This document shows, one piece after another, positions 1 to 10,538 of a stretch of 64,000 nucleotides of DNA. Source of the DNA: Mycolicibacterium peregrinum (GTDB taxonomy: Bacteria > Actinomycetota > Actinomycetes > Mycobacteriales > Mycobacteriaceae). Below the pieces are notes generated by a model. The model was not told where the DNA came from, made no database searches, and saw only the letters and a program-made list of their open reading frames with translations. The stretch lies in NCBI RefSeq assembly GCF_001665785.1, contig NZ_LZSO01000033.1:1-64000 (forward strand), given 5' to 3'. The translations under genes were made by a program, and so were the position numbers. Numbering within the stretch: the stretch's first letter is position 1; the number at the start of each line of letters is the position of its first letter.

Positions 1-60
1 TGTTTCGGGGGGGGGTCTCTCGCGCTCACTTTGTCCACTCTTCCACAAAAAAACCGGAGC

Positions 61-98
61 GGGCGGCCGGGCCGGGGGGCCCCCGGGCCACGCCCGCC
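61..98 (-). terminator. GC-rich hairpin downstream of the LpqH-like gene
   Basis: Just past the minus-strand stop at 110-112 there is a strongly self-complementary stretch. GGGCG at 61-65 can pair with CGCCC at 91-95, and the interior holds a G-run facing a C-run. There is no U-tract, which is usual for mycobacterial terminators. Position and pairing suggest transcription termination, but the fold was judged by eye. Confidence 0.4.
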
Positions 99-109
99 AT
101 GTCGGGAGA

Positions 110-610
110 TCAGCTGCAGGACACCGTGATGGTGAACGGCTTGCTGATCATCCCGGCCATCGGGTTCTTCATGTCGGCGCCCGACGCCTCACCGGTGATG
201 GTGTAGGTGTCCCCGTCGACCTTGACATCCGCCGAGCCCACTTTCACGCCCATCGCCTCGCTGACCGCCAGTGCACTTCCGTCGAAGACCAGGCCGAGCG
301 ACTCGACCTTCGGGGTGGCCTCGTCGGTCATCACCACACCCAGGCCCTGCTGGCCGCCGATCGCGGCGCTGGCCACGTTGATCTTGCCGCCCTGCTTCAC
401 ACAGCTGACAGAGTTCAGGTCGAGGCCGGCCAGGTCCGAACCGTCGACCTTGACCTGGGTGTTGCCCCCGGTGCTGACCTTGGCTTCACCGGCCGGCTGG
501 TTCGCCGATGCGGCCGGCTTGTCGGCGGGCTTGTCGTCCGAGCAGCCCACCAGCACCGCACCGGTCGCGAGCAGTCCCATGGCGCCTGCGATAACTCGAT
601 TCATGCTCAT
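110..610 (-). CDS. LpqH-like (19 kDa antigen family) lipoprotein
   Basis: This 166-residue protein is a secreted, lipid-anchored surface protein of the mycobacterial LpqH/19 kDa family. It begins with a short basic region, a hydrophobic stretch and a lipobox ending LVGC, so Cys23 is the likely acylated residue after signal peptidase II cleavage. A Lys/Pro/Ala-rich linker follows, then a beta-rich domain with two cysteines (in VSCVKQ and at the C-terminal VSCS) that could form a disulfide. The ATG at 610 is preceded by a purine-rich AAGGGGAAG, which supports it over the ATG at 604. Family members are TLR2 ligands; the physiological role is unclear. It is transcribed divergently from the gene at 698. 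Lipoproteins like this are substrates of the Lnt encoded at 44937-46838. Confidence 0.8.
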   Translation of the reverse strand: MSMNRVIAGAMGLLATGAVLVGCSDDKPADKPAASANQPAGEAKVSTGGNTQVKVDGSDLAGLDLNSVSCVKQGGKINVASAAIGGQQGLGVVMTDEATPKVESLGLVFDGSALAVSEAMGVKVGSADVKVDGDTYTITGEASGADMKNPMAGMISKPFTITVSCS

Positions 611-697
611 TCCGTCTTCCCCTTCGTCTCACGTTGCCCCGATGGCTCCGTCCTGCGCTCAAGTGAAGGCGGGCCCAAGTGCTACCGATCCCAAGAA

Positions 698-1066
698 ATG
701 TCGGTTGCCGCAGGTAACGTGGATTTCGTGACGAAGGACCCCGCGCATCCGGATCAGCCAGAAGAAGCCGGGACAGCCGAGGCTGCCTCCGAGGTGGAGG
801 GCGAGGTGGTTCCCGCGGCCCCGGCCACGGGTCCTGCTGCTCCCGTCGAAGTGCCCGACACCGGCTACACCGCCGCCGGGGTGCCGACGTTCGACGCGGT
901 CCGGGAGAAGATCGAGACCCGGTACGGCACCGCGATCGGGTCGGCCGAGTTGGCGGCCGAGACTCCGGAGGGCCGGTCCATCGAGGAGCAGTACGAGAAG
1001 CGCCAGCAGGCGGCGGCCGAACGCTTGCAGCAGATCCGTGAGTCCATGCACAAGGACGACGCCTGA
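698..1066 (+). CDS. Conserved small acidic protein of unknown function
   Basis: This 122-residue protein has no recognised catalytic domain. The first half is low-complexity and rich in Glu, Ala, Pro and Val. The second half, from about residue 60, looks helical and charged (FDAVREKIETRYG, then EEQYEKRQQAAAERLQQIRE) and may form a short coiled coil. No signal peptide or membrane segment is visible. The start is uncertain: ATG at 698 has a weak purine stretch in front, and an in-frame GTG at 728 would remove ten residues. It ends 3 nt before the winged-helix gene at 1070, so the two are probably co-transcribed. Function is unknown. Confidence 0.6.
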   Translation: MSVAAGNVDFVTKDPAHPDQPEEAGTAEAASEVEGEVVPAAPATGPAAPVEVPDTGYTAAGVPTFDAVREKIETRYGTAIGSAELAAETPEGRSIEEQYEKRQQAAAERLQQIRESMHKDDA

Positions 1067-1069
1067 TCC

Positions 1070-2233
1070 GTGCGCACGTTCACTGTTGCGGAGCGGCGGG
1101 CCCGGCTGGCCCGACGCCATTTCCTGAGCCAACCGGCGTCCTCCGTCATCGACACCACGGGCACCTTCGTCGGCCTGCACGCCACGGACCCCTCGACGCC
1201 CTATCTGTCCCTCTTTGCCCGGCTGCCGGGCTTCGCCGTCGACGATCTCGACGGCGAGCTGTACCAGCGGCGCACGCTGCTCAAACACCTCGCGATGCGC
1301 CGCACGCTGTGGATCGTGCGTACCGGGGACCTGCCGCTGGTGCAGGCCGGGGCCAGTGACCGGGTGGCAGGCAACGAGCAGCGCAAGCTCGTCGGCGATG
1401 TGGAGAAGGCCGGCGTGGCCGCCGACGGCGCCCGATGGCTGGACACGGCATGTCAGGCAGTACTGGCCCACCTGCGCGAGCACGGACCGACCCCCGCGGC
1501 CCAGCTGCGTACCGCACTGCCCGAACTCGCCGGCAGTTTCGACCCGGCACCCGGAAAGCGCTGGGGTGGCCAGACTCCGCTTTCCCCAAGGGTTTTGACG
1601 GTGCTCGGGGTGCGCGGCGAGATCGTTCGCGGTCCCAACGACAGCGGCTGGACCAACTCACGACCGCGGTGGGCGGTCACCTCGGATTGGCTCAAGGCAC
1701 CGCTGACGCCAGTCGAGCCCGACCATGCCCGCGGCGAGCTGGTGCGCGCCTGGTTGCGGACGTTCGGCCCCGCCACGGTCACCGACATCAAGTGGTGGTT
1801 CGGCAACACCCTGACCTGGGCCCGCCACGCCCTGCGCGATATCGGTGCGGTCGAGGTCGATCTGGAGGGCACCACGGGCTACGTGCTGCCCGACGACCTC
1901 GACGTCGAACCCGAGGCTGAGCCCTGGGCGGCTCTGCTCCCGGGCCTGGACGTCACCACGATGGGGTGGTTCGACCGCGACTGGTACCTCGGCGACCATC
2001 GCTCAGAGGTGTTCGACACCAACGGCAACGGCGGGCCCACGGCCTGGTGGAACGGCCGGATCGTGGGCGGCTGGGGCCAGGACCCCGACGGCCGCGTCCA
2101 GCTGCACCTGCTGGAGGAGATCGGCCGCGACGGCACCCGCGCGCTGCAACGACGCGCCGATGCGCTCACGGACTGGCTGGCCGGGGCACGCGCCAATCCC
2201 CGGTTCCCGTCCCCGTTGTCCAAGCGCTCATGA
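1070..2233 (+). CDS. Winged-helix DNA-binding domain protein (AlkZ/YcaQ-like superfamily)
   Basis: This 387-residue protein resembles the actinobacterial winged helix DNA-binding domain-containing proteins, which are distant relatives of the AlkZ/YcaQ DNA glycosylases. Typical features are the N-terminal RRHFLSQ/VGLHATDPSTPYLSL region and the arginine-rich RRTLLKHLAMRRTLW stretch, followed by winged-helix modules and a C-terminal domain containing WWNGRIVGGW. AlkZ enzymes remove crosslinked or alkylated bases. Whether this protein is a glycosylase or only binds DNA cannot be decided here, since I could not confirm the catalytic QxQ motif. Start is GTG at 1070, 3 nt after the preceding gene. 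Its stop overlaps the next start as ATGA, suggesting translational coupling. Confidence 0.7.
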   Translation: MRTFTVAERRARLARRHFLSQPASSVIDTTGTFVGLHATDPSTPYLSLFARLPGFAVDDLDGELYQRRTLLKHLAMRRTLWIVRTGDLPLVQAGASDRVAGNEQRKLVGDVEKAGVAADGARWLDTACQAVLAHLREHGPTPAAQLRTALPELAGSFDPAPGKRWGGQTPLSPRVLTVLGVRGEIVRGPNDSGWTNSRPRWAVTSDWLKAPLTPVEPDHARGELVRAWLRTFGPATVTDIKWWFGNTLTWARHALRDIGAVEVDLEGTTGYVLPDDLDVEPEAEPWAALLPGLDVTTMGWFDRDWYLGDHRSEVFDTNGNGGPTAWWNGRIVGGWGQDPDGRVQLHLLEEIGRDGTRALQRRADALTDWLAGARANPRFPSPLSKRS

Positions 2234-2805
2234 CGCGGCTCGCCGGTTGGGGGCTGCCGATCGTCGTCGGCTTCGTGCTGATCGGCATGATGGTCGGGGC
2301 CTCCGCCCCGGGCGACGCGGGGATTCTCTTCTATATCTCGGCACTGCTGCTTTTCGCGCTGGCGTTCGCCTGGCTGGTGGCCGTGGTGCGTCTGCTGAGC
2401 GGCTCCGGCAGACGACCGCGGCAGTGGATTGCCGTGGTGGCGCCGCCCATCCTGACCCTGGTGGCCCTTCTACTGATCCACGCCGGCGTGCCGATTCAGA
2501 TTCGTTGGTACACAGCACAACCGGCGTTCGAGCGGGCGCTGCAGGCGTTCAACAAGAATGCCGCCTTCGGTAAACACCCCGGACATATCGCCGGCTACCC
2601 CATCGAGTACATCTCGGGCCGGGCCGACAACTTCGTCGACTTCACCTACCGTGACGACCAGAACGGGTGGAATGGCTTCGCGTACAGCGCCGACGGCAAC
2701 CCGCCTCAGACCGAACACAAGTCATCGGGCGACTACGTCATCGGGTGGGCGAAACGGCTCGGCCCGCACTGGTTCGCGTTCCAGAGCTATCACACGATGC
2801 ACTGA
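2230..2805 (+). CDS. Membrane-anchored protein of unknown function
   Basis: This 191-residue protein has three hydrophobic segments in its first 90 residues (LPIVVGFVLIGMMVGA, FYISALLLFALAFAWLVAVV, WIAVVAPPILTLVALLLI). A soluble C-terminal domain of about 100 residues follows, probably extracytoplasmic, rich in aromatic residues and Gly/Asp. I do not recognise the domain. The ATG at 2230 overlaps the previous stop (ATGA), which sets the start. It closes a three-gene plus-strand unit beginning at 698 and converges on the ABC-F gene, 26 bp away. No Cys pair or catalytic motif stands out. Confidence 0.65.
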   Translation: MTRLAGWGLPIVVGFVLIGMMVGASAPGDAGILFYISALLLFALAFAWLVAVVRLLSGSGRRPRQWIAVVAPPILTLVALLLIHAGVPIQIRWYTAQPAFERALQAFNKNAAFGKHPGHIAGYPIEYISGRADNFVDFTYRDDQNGWNGFAYSADGNPPQTEHKSSGDYVIGWAKRLGPHWFAFQSYHTMH

Positions 2806-2831
2806 CCGATTCAGTCGCCGCTCACGAAAAG

Positions 2832-4478
2832 CTAACGCCGCGTTCGTACGACCCGCGACTCGTCCCACACCGGGTCGGTCGATTCATAGACAAAGCCATC
2901 GGCCCCGAACACCAGGAAGCGGTCGAACGACCGGGCAAACCAACGATCATGGGTGACCGCGACCACCGTACCCGCATAAGCGGCAAGTCCGTCCTGTAGC
3001 GCTTCAGCGCTGGCAAGATCGAGGTTGTCTGTCGGTTCGTCGAGCAGCAGTAGTGTCGCGCCGCCCAGTTCGAGTAGCAGAATCTGCAACCGGGCCTGCT
3101 GGCCTCCTGAAAGTGTTTCGAAAGGCTGTTCCGCGCAGACCTGCAGCTCATAGCGAGCCAACGCGCTCATCGCTTCGGTGCGCAGCCTGGCGTGCTCGAC
3201 CATCACGATCTCGCACGGTGTTCTGCCGGCGAGATCCGGGCGTGCGTGGGTTTGAGCGAACAGTCCCGGCGACACCCTGGCACCGAGTCGCGCAAGACCG
3301 CTGTGTGCCACAGGCTCGGCGGCGACTGCCCCACGAGGCAACTCGTCGGCCACCGCGGTCAACAGTCGCAGGAAGTGCGACTTGCCAGAACCGTTGGAAC
3401 CCAGCACCGCAACGCGCTCACCGTAGAAAATCTCCAGGTCGAACGGCTGCATCAGACCGGTGAGTTCGAGGTCATTGCAGATCACCGCGCGTCTACCGGT
3501 GCGGCCGCCCCGCAATCGCATCTTGATGTCCTGGTCACGCGGCGGCACCTCGGGAGGACCGGCCTCTTCGAACTTGCGCAGCCGCGTCAACGCGGCCTGA
3601 TACCGCGACGCCATACCGTCGTTGTACGCGGCCTTCTGACGCAGCTCGACGACGAGGGTCTTCAGCTTGGCGTGCTCCTCATCCCATCGCCGGCGCAGTT
3701 CTTCGAGACGTTCGTTACGGTCCCGGCGCGCCTGCGCATAACTGGCGAACCCGCCGCCGTGAATCCAGACATGCCGCGATTCGACCGTCACGATCCGTTC
3801 CGCGGTGCGGCTGAGCAGTTCCCGGTCGTGGGTGACCATGAGGATCGTCTTGGTGGTCTCCCCCAGTCGCTGCTCCAGCCACTGTTTGCCCGGGACGTCG
3901 AGATAGTTGTCCGGCTCGTCCAGCAATAACACCTCGTCGGGTCCGCGGAGCAGCGCTTCGAGCACCAGTCGCTTCTGCTCGCCACCCGACAGCGTGTTCA
4001 CCAGACGCCAGCGACAGGACTCGTAGGGCACTCCCAAAGCGGCGATGCAGCAGGCGTCCCAAAGGATTTCGGCGTCGTATCCGCCGGCGTCGCCCCAGCC
4101 GGCAAGCGCGTTGGCGTAACGCATCTGGCTGGATTCGTCGTCGCGCTCCATCAGGACGAGCTCGGCTGCATCCACGTCGACCGCGGCGGCACGCAAGCGA
4201 GGCGGCGCCACCGACAACAGCAGTTCGTGAACCGACGTGGAATCGCGGATACCCCCGATGAATTGGCGCATCACCCCCAGGCCACCGCTGTGGGCGACCG
4301 TGCCCTGCTGGGGTTCCAGATCGCTGGAGATCAGCCGCAGCAGTGTGGTTTTGCCTGCGCCGTTGGGACCGACAAGTGCCGCCGTCGTGCCGTCGGCGAT
4401 CCGGAACGAGACATCATCGAGCAGCTGCCGACCATCCGGCAGCGTATGACTGATGTGTGCGACCTCGACGTGGCCCAT
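2832..4478 (-). CDS. ABC-F family ATPase
   Basis: This 548-residue protein has two ABC ATPase domains in tandem and no membrane segment, the ABC-F layout. The first domain has Walker A GPNGAGKTT (near residue 37), signature LSGGEQ and Walker B LLLDEPDNYLD. A charged, coiled-coil-like linker (RRDRNERLEELRRRWDEEH) follows, then the second domain with Walker A GSNGSGKSH, signature LSGGQQ and Walker B LLLDEPTDNLD. ABC-F proteins act on the ribosome, as translation factors or as antibiotic-resistance proteins that dislodge drugs from the 50S subunit. Which role applies cannot be told from sequence; it is not the near-invariant EttA type. The ATG at 4478 is preferred to an in-frame start 8 codons upstream because similarity begins at GHVEVAHI. 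It lies 63 bp downstream of uvrA on the same strand. Confidence 0.85.
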   Translation of the reverse strand: MGHVEVAHISHTLPDGRQLLDDVSFRIADGTTAALVGPNGAGKTTLLRLISSDLEPQQGTVAHSGGLGVMRQFIGGIRDSTSVHELLLSVAPPRLRAAAVDVDAAELVLMERDDESSQMRYANALAGWGDAGGYDAEILWDACCIAALGVPYESCRWRLVNTLSGGEQKRLVLEALLRGPDEVLLLDEPDNYLDVPGKQWLEQRLGETTKTILMVTHDRELLSRTAERIVTVESRHVWIHGGGFASYAQARRDRNERLEELRRRWDEEHAKLKTLVVELRQKAAYNDGMASRYQAALTRLRKFEEAGPPEVPPRDQDIKMRLRGGRTGRRAVICNDLELTGLMQPFDLEIFYGERVAVLGSNGSGKSHFLRLLTAVADELPRGAVAAEPVAHSGLARLGARVSPGLFAQTHARPDLAGRTPCEIVMVEHARLRTEAMSALARYELQVCAEQPFETLSGGQQARLQILLLELGGATLLLLDEPTDNLDLASAEALQDGLAAYAGTVVAVTHDRWFARSFDRFLVFGADGFVYESTDPVWDESRVVRTRR

Positions 4479-4541
4479 AGGTGCCAGTCTCCAAAACCGC
4501 ACCGCCCTGGTGCAACCGAATTATCGGCCGCACCGGGTCGA

Positions 4542-7436
<2,895 letters not shown>

Positions 7437-7468
7437 GCGTTTCCTTTCCCACGACAGACTTCACGCCC

Positions 7469-7491
7469 ATGCTATGTGCGCCCACCGACAA
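7469..7491 (-). promoter_or_regulatory. RecA-NDp/PafBC-type DNA-damage promoter of uvrA
   Basis: Read on the minus strand the sequence is TTGTCGGTG (7491-7483), eight bases, then TAGCAT (7474-7469). This fits the published mycobacterial RecA-independent damage promoter TTGTCRGTG-N8-TANNNT, which is activated by PafBC. Transcription should start near 7462, about 26 nt before the GTG start. An identical 9-mer with the same spacing lies in front of uvrB. Confidence 0.85.
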
Positions 7492-7497
7492 GCCGGA

Positions 7498-7503
7498 TAC
7501 GGT
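7498..7503 (+). promoter_or_regulatory. -10 hexamer of the metallo-hydrolase gene
   Basis: TACGGT is followed by 6 nt and then ATG at 7510, so the transcript probably begins at or beside the start codon and is leaderless. This supports the chosen start. It lies back to back with the uvrA promoter. Confidence 0.55.
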
Positions 7504-7509
7504 GGCGCT

Positions 7510-8193
7510 ATGACCAGCCCCCACATCGCGGTTGACGACACCTACACCGGCCACCAGGAGCCGCAGACCGCCGCCCGGCGCACCCTGCCGAACGCCTCGA
7601 TCATCAAGGTGTCGGTGGGCCCAATGGACAACAACGCCTACCTGGTGACCTGCAATTCCACCGGAGAAACGCTGCTCATCGACGCCGCCAACGACGCCGA
7701 GGTGCTGCTGGACGTGATCAAGCAGCAGACGCCCAAGCTGTCGCTGATCGTCACCAGCCACCAGCACTTCGACCACTGGCAGGCGCTGGAAGCTGTGGCA
7801 GAGGTCACCGGGGCGCCGACGGCCGCCCACTCCCTGGACGCCGAACCACTCCCCGTGACGCCCGACCGGATCCTGGCCGACGGTGACACGATCACGATCG
7901 GCGACCTGACGTTCGACGTGATCCATCTCCAGGGCCACACCGAGGGCTCCGTAGCGCTGGCACTGAAGTCACCCGACGGGGTGACCCACCTGTTCACCGG
8001 CGACTGCCTGTTCCCGGGTGGGGTCGGCAAGACCTGGCAGCCCGGTGACTTCGAGCGGTTGCTGGGCGATGTGAGCACCAAGGTGTTCGACGTCTACGAC
8101 GACCGCACAGTGGTGTACCCCGGCCACGGAGACGACACCACGCTCGGCGCCGAACGTCCCCATCTCGGGGAATGGCGCGAGCGCGGTTGGTAA
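7510..8193 (+). CDS. Metallo-beta-lactamase-fold hydrolase (glyoxalase II-like), Rv1637c-like
   Basis: This 227-residue metallo-beta-lactamase-fold hydrolase carries the dinuclear metal motif in TSHQHFDHW (HxHxDH), followed by GHTEGSVAL, FTGDCLFPGG and YPGHGDDT, which supply the remaining histidine and aspartate ligands. The set and spacing resemble glyoxalase II (hydroxyacylglutathione hydrolase). Mycobacteria use mycothiol rather than glutathione, so a mycothiol-conjugate thioesterase role is possible but is inference. Start ATG at 7510 is supported by a -10 hexamer 6 nt upstream. The gene is divergent from uvrA and convergent with the universal stress gene, as in the Rv1636-Rv1638 neighbourhood. 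Confidence 0.85.
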   Translation: MTSPHIAVDDTYTGHQEPQTAARRTLPNASIIKVSVGPMDNNAYLVTCNSTGETLLIDAANDAEVLLDVIKQQTPKLSLIVTSHQHFDHWQALEAVAEVTGAPTAAHSLDAEPLPVTPDRILADGDTITIGDLTFDVIHLQGHTEGSVALALKSPDGVTHLFTGDCLFPGGVGKTWQPGDFERLLGDVSTKVFDVYDDRTVVYPGHGDDTTLGAERPHLGEWRERGW

Positions 8194-8206
8194 GTCGGGC
8201 AGCAGC

Positions 8207-8650
8207 TCAGCTCGTGTGGACGATGAGCACGTCGGTCTTGGACCGGCGTGCCACGTTCGCCGGAACCGAGCCCAGCAGACGGCCGGCAATCGTGCTCAGG
8301 CCGACGTTGCCGACCACCAGCAGATCCGCCTGGACGTCCTCGGCCAGCTCGACGAGCGCATCGACCGGAGCGCCGACAACCGGCCGCTCCTCGATTTCTG
8401 TGGCGCCTGCGGCCTTCGCGCGGTCGGTCGCCTCGCGGAGGATGGCGTAGATGGGCGCGTTGCCGGCCATCTTGTAGCCCTCATCCTTGAGCACATCAGC
8501 GGCACGCTGGTCTTCGCTCTGGGGGAAGTACGCGGTTGCCACGATCAGTTTGGCATTCGAGCCGGCGGCAATCTGACCGGCGCGGTCGACTGCACGCAAC
8601 GACGAATCAGATCCGTCCGTGCCGACCACCACGGTTCGATACGCGCTCAT
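8207..8650 (-). CDS. Universal stress protein, Rv1636/TB15.3-like
   Basis: This 147-residue single-domain universal stress protein begins with the beta-strand and acidic motif VVVGTDGSDSS. It ends with the nucleotide-binding G-x2-G-x9-G-S/T motif in GNVGLSTIAGRLLGSVPANV. Conserved position next to uvrA and the metallo-hydrolase identifies it as the Rv1636-like protein, which has been reported to bind cAMP more tightly than ATP and may buffer cAMP. The ATG at 8650 has a strong GGGAGGG site about 5 nt upstream, so it is preferred to the TTG one codon earlier. It is cytosolic, convergent with the metallo-hydrolase and divergent from the glycosyltransferase at 8999. A putative adenylate cyclase is encoded in the same window at 58913-60472. 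Confidence 0.9.
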   Translation of the reverse strand: MSAYRTVVVGTDGSDSSLRAVDRAGQIAAGSNAKLIVATAYFPQSEDQRAADVLKDEGYKMAGNAPIYAILREATDRAKAAGATEIEERPVVGAPVDALVELAEDVQADLLVVGNVGLSTIAGRLLGSVPANVARRSKTDVLIVHTS

Positions 8651-8653
8651 CAA

Positions 8654-8998
8654 TACCCTCCCACTGTCAGTTGCAACGCCACCCGAGACAGTAACCCGTC
8701 GCCCGCTGACCAGGGGTGCAAATCACGACACCCGCACGGGCGGCCGACAACTGGACCCACCCTTGGCATCCCGGTCCGGCGAACCGGCCCTGATATTAAC
8801 TCGCAGAGGCGCTAATTCGGTGCCGACCGTGACGTAGTCGACGCCCGCTGAATCCGGGTTGTCGCCAGGACGATTCATCGCGGGAGTGATCCAGCTCATC
8901 TGGCGGCACCGCCCGGCAATGGCACTGTCGGATAAAGCGAGTCGGCTCCCCTCAGGTTATTGTTTGCCATCACTTGAGGGGGTGACACCGTCGCTGAC
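8654..8998. other. 345-bp divergent intergenic region (usp / glycosyltransferase)
   Basis: This region should hold promoters for both flanking genes. No convincing paired -35/-10 was found, only AT-rich stretches near 8796-8803 and 8954-8962. An inverted repeat, CCCCTCA at 8948-8954 and TGAGGGG at 8975-8981, encloses 20 nt and includes the GAGGGGG Shine-Dalgarno candidate for the gene at 8999. No open reading frame of convincing quality was seen inside. Confidence 0.5.
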
Positions 8999-10537
8999 GT
9001 GGATCTATCGCTGAATGAGCGCGCCGACGGCGCGGACCGGCGCGTCGGTCGAGACACCCGATTCGACGCCCTGGCGGTGGCGGCATTTGCCGTCGCGCTG
9101 TGCGCGGCGGGAGCCGCCCGGCCGTCGCTGTGGTTCGACGAGGCCGCAACCATCTCGGCTGCCACCCGATCGGTGCCGCAGCTGTGGGACCTGCTCGGCC
9201 ATATCGACGCGGTACACGGGCTGTATTACCTCGGCATGCACGGCTGGTTCAGCATCTTCCCCGCGACGGAGTTCTGGTCCAGGTTCTCCAGCTGCCTGGC
9301 CATCGGCGGCGCCGCGGGCGGGATCGTGGTTCTCGGGCGGCAGTTCGGCACCCGCACGCTATCGGTCTGTGCGGGAATTCTTTTCGCGATGCTGCCGAGG
9401 ATCACGTGGGCAGGTATCGAGGCCCGCTCCTACTCGTGGTCGACGCTGGCCGCGGTGTGGCTGACAGTGCTGCTCGTCTGCGCCATCCGGCGCGACCGCA
9501 GTGCATTGTGGCTGTCGTACGGTGCGCTGCTGGCGGTTTCGGCCGTGCTGAACATCTTCGTGGTGCTGATGGTCGTCCCACACGCGGTGGCCGTCGCGGT
9601 CCTCTGTAGCCGTCGTCGCACCCGTATCAGGTGGGTATCGGTGACAACCGCTGCGATTCTCGTCCTGGTTCCGTTCGCGTTGTGGTGTCGCTCGCAGAGC
9701 TTCCAGGTTGGGTGGATCTCACATTTGGGCCTGCACACAGTCACCGAAGTCCTGGTCAGACAATATTTCGACCACAGTGCGGCGTTCGCGGTACTGGCGG
9801 CCGCCGTGTTGGGAGCACCGCTGGTGGTCAGAAGGCTGCGGCCCACCGATGACGGCACCCGGCGGCTGGTGCTCGTGGCCGCGGTATGGGTTGTCGCCCC
9901 GACCGCGGTGTTGCTGGTGTATTCGGCTGTTGCCCAACCGCTTTACTACCCTCGCTACCTCAGTTTCACCACGCCGGCGATGGCGCTGCTGCTCGCCGTG
10001 TGCGTGGTAGCGGTGGCGCGCAGCAAAGAGTGGATCACGGCCGTACTGGCGGTGTTCGCCGTCGCGGCAACACCCAACTACCTGATGGTGCAGCGCGGCC
10101 CGTACGCCAAGGAGGGGATGGACTTCAGCCAGGTCGCCGACGTCATCTCGGCGCACTCCTCCCCCGGCGATTGCCTGATCTTCGACAACACCACCTCATG
10201 GAAGCCGGGCCCGATCCGCCCGCTCAAGGCCGCCCGGCCGGCCGCATACGCCGACCTTGTCGACCCCGGTCGCGGCGCCCCGGCCTGGAAACGAAATCGG
10301 TTGTGGGACGCGCATCTCGGGATCTGGGGCGTCGCTGACGAGGTGCGCCGCTGCACCGTCTTGTGGACGGTGTCCGAACGCGACCCGTCGGTACCGAGCC
10401 GACAGAGCGGAACAGGGCTGAAGCCCGGGCCCCGGCTCGACCGGGCCCCGGCCTATCAGGTTCCTGAAAGCATGGGTTTCCACATCGTCGAACGCTGGCA
10501 GTTCAACTTCGCCCAAGTGGTCAAGTCCACCCGCTGA
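8999..10537 (+). CDS. Membrane mannosyltransferase, Rv1635c-like (GT-C type)
   Basis: This 512-residue polytopic membrane protein has roughly nine to ten hydrophobic segments and a C-terminal soluble domain of about 150 residues. The first periplasmic loop holds the acidic motif WFDEAATIS, the usual catalytic Asp/Glu of GT-C glycosyltransferases that use polyprenyl-phosphate sugars. Position and orientation between the usp and MFS genes match Rv1635c, reported to add the first mannose cap to lipoarabinomannan using polyprenyl-phosphomannose. That donor is made by Ppm1 (44118-44927). Whether this organism makes mannose caps is unknown, so the substrate is inferred from synteny. The GTG at 8999 is the best in-frame start, but the candidate ribosome site is 17 nt away. 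Confidence 0.7.
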   Translation: MDLSLNERADGADRRVGRDTRFDALAVAAFAVALCAAGAARPSLWFDEAATISAATRSVPQLWDLLGHIDAVHGLYYLGMHGWFSIFPATEFWSRFSSCLAIGGAAGGIVVLGRQFGTRTLSVCAGILFAMLPRITWAGIEARSYSWSTLAAVWLTVLLVCAIRRDRSALWLSYGALLAVSAVLNIFVVLMVVPHAVAVAVLCSRRRTRIRWVSVTTAAILVLVPFALWCRSQSFQVGWISHLGLHTVTEVLVRQYFDHSAAFAVLAAAVLGAPLVVRRLRPTDDGTRRLVLVAAVWVVAPTAVLLVYSAVAQPLYYPRYLSFTTPAMALLLAVCVVAVARSKEWITAVLAVFAVAATPNYLMVQRGPYAKEGMDFSQVADVISAHSSPGDCLIFDNTTSWKPGPIRPLKAARPAAYADLVDPGRGAPAWKRNRLWDAHLGIWGVADEVRRCTVLWTVSERDPSVPSRQSGTGLKPGPRLDRAPAYQVPESMGFHIVERWQFNFAQVVKSTR

Positions 10538-10538
10538 G

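Noticed and set aside
6..15. G-run near the window start as a slippery phase-variation tract
   Set aside because: The run lies outside any gene I can support and near the window edge, so neither its length nor a target gene can be judged.
7437..7509. LexA/SOS box at uvrA
   Set aside because: No TCGAAC-N4-GTTCGA-like palindrome is present. The damage response is better explained by the RecA-NDp element.
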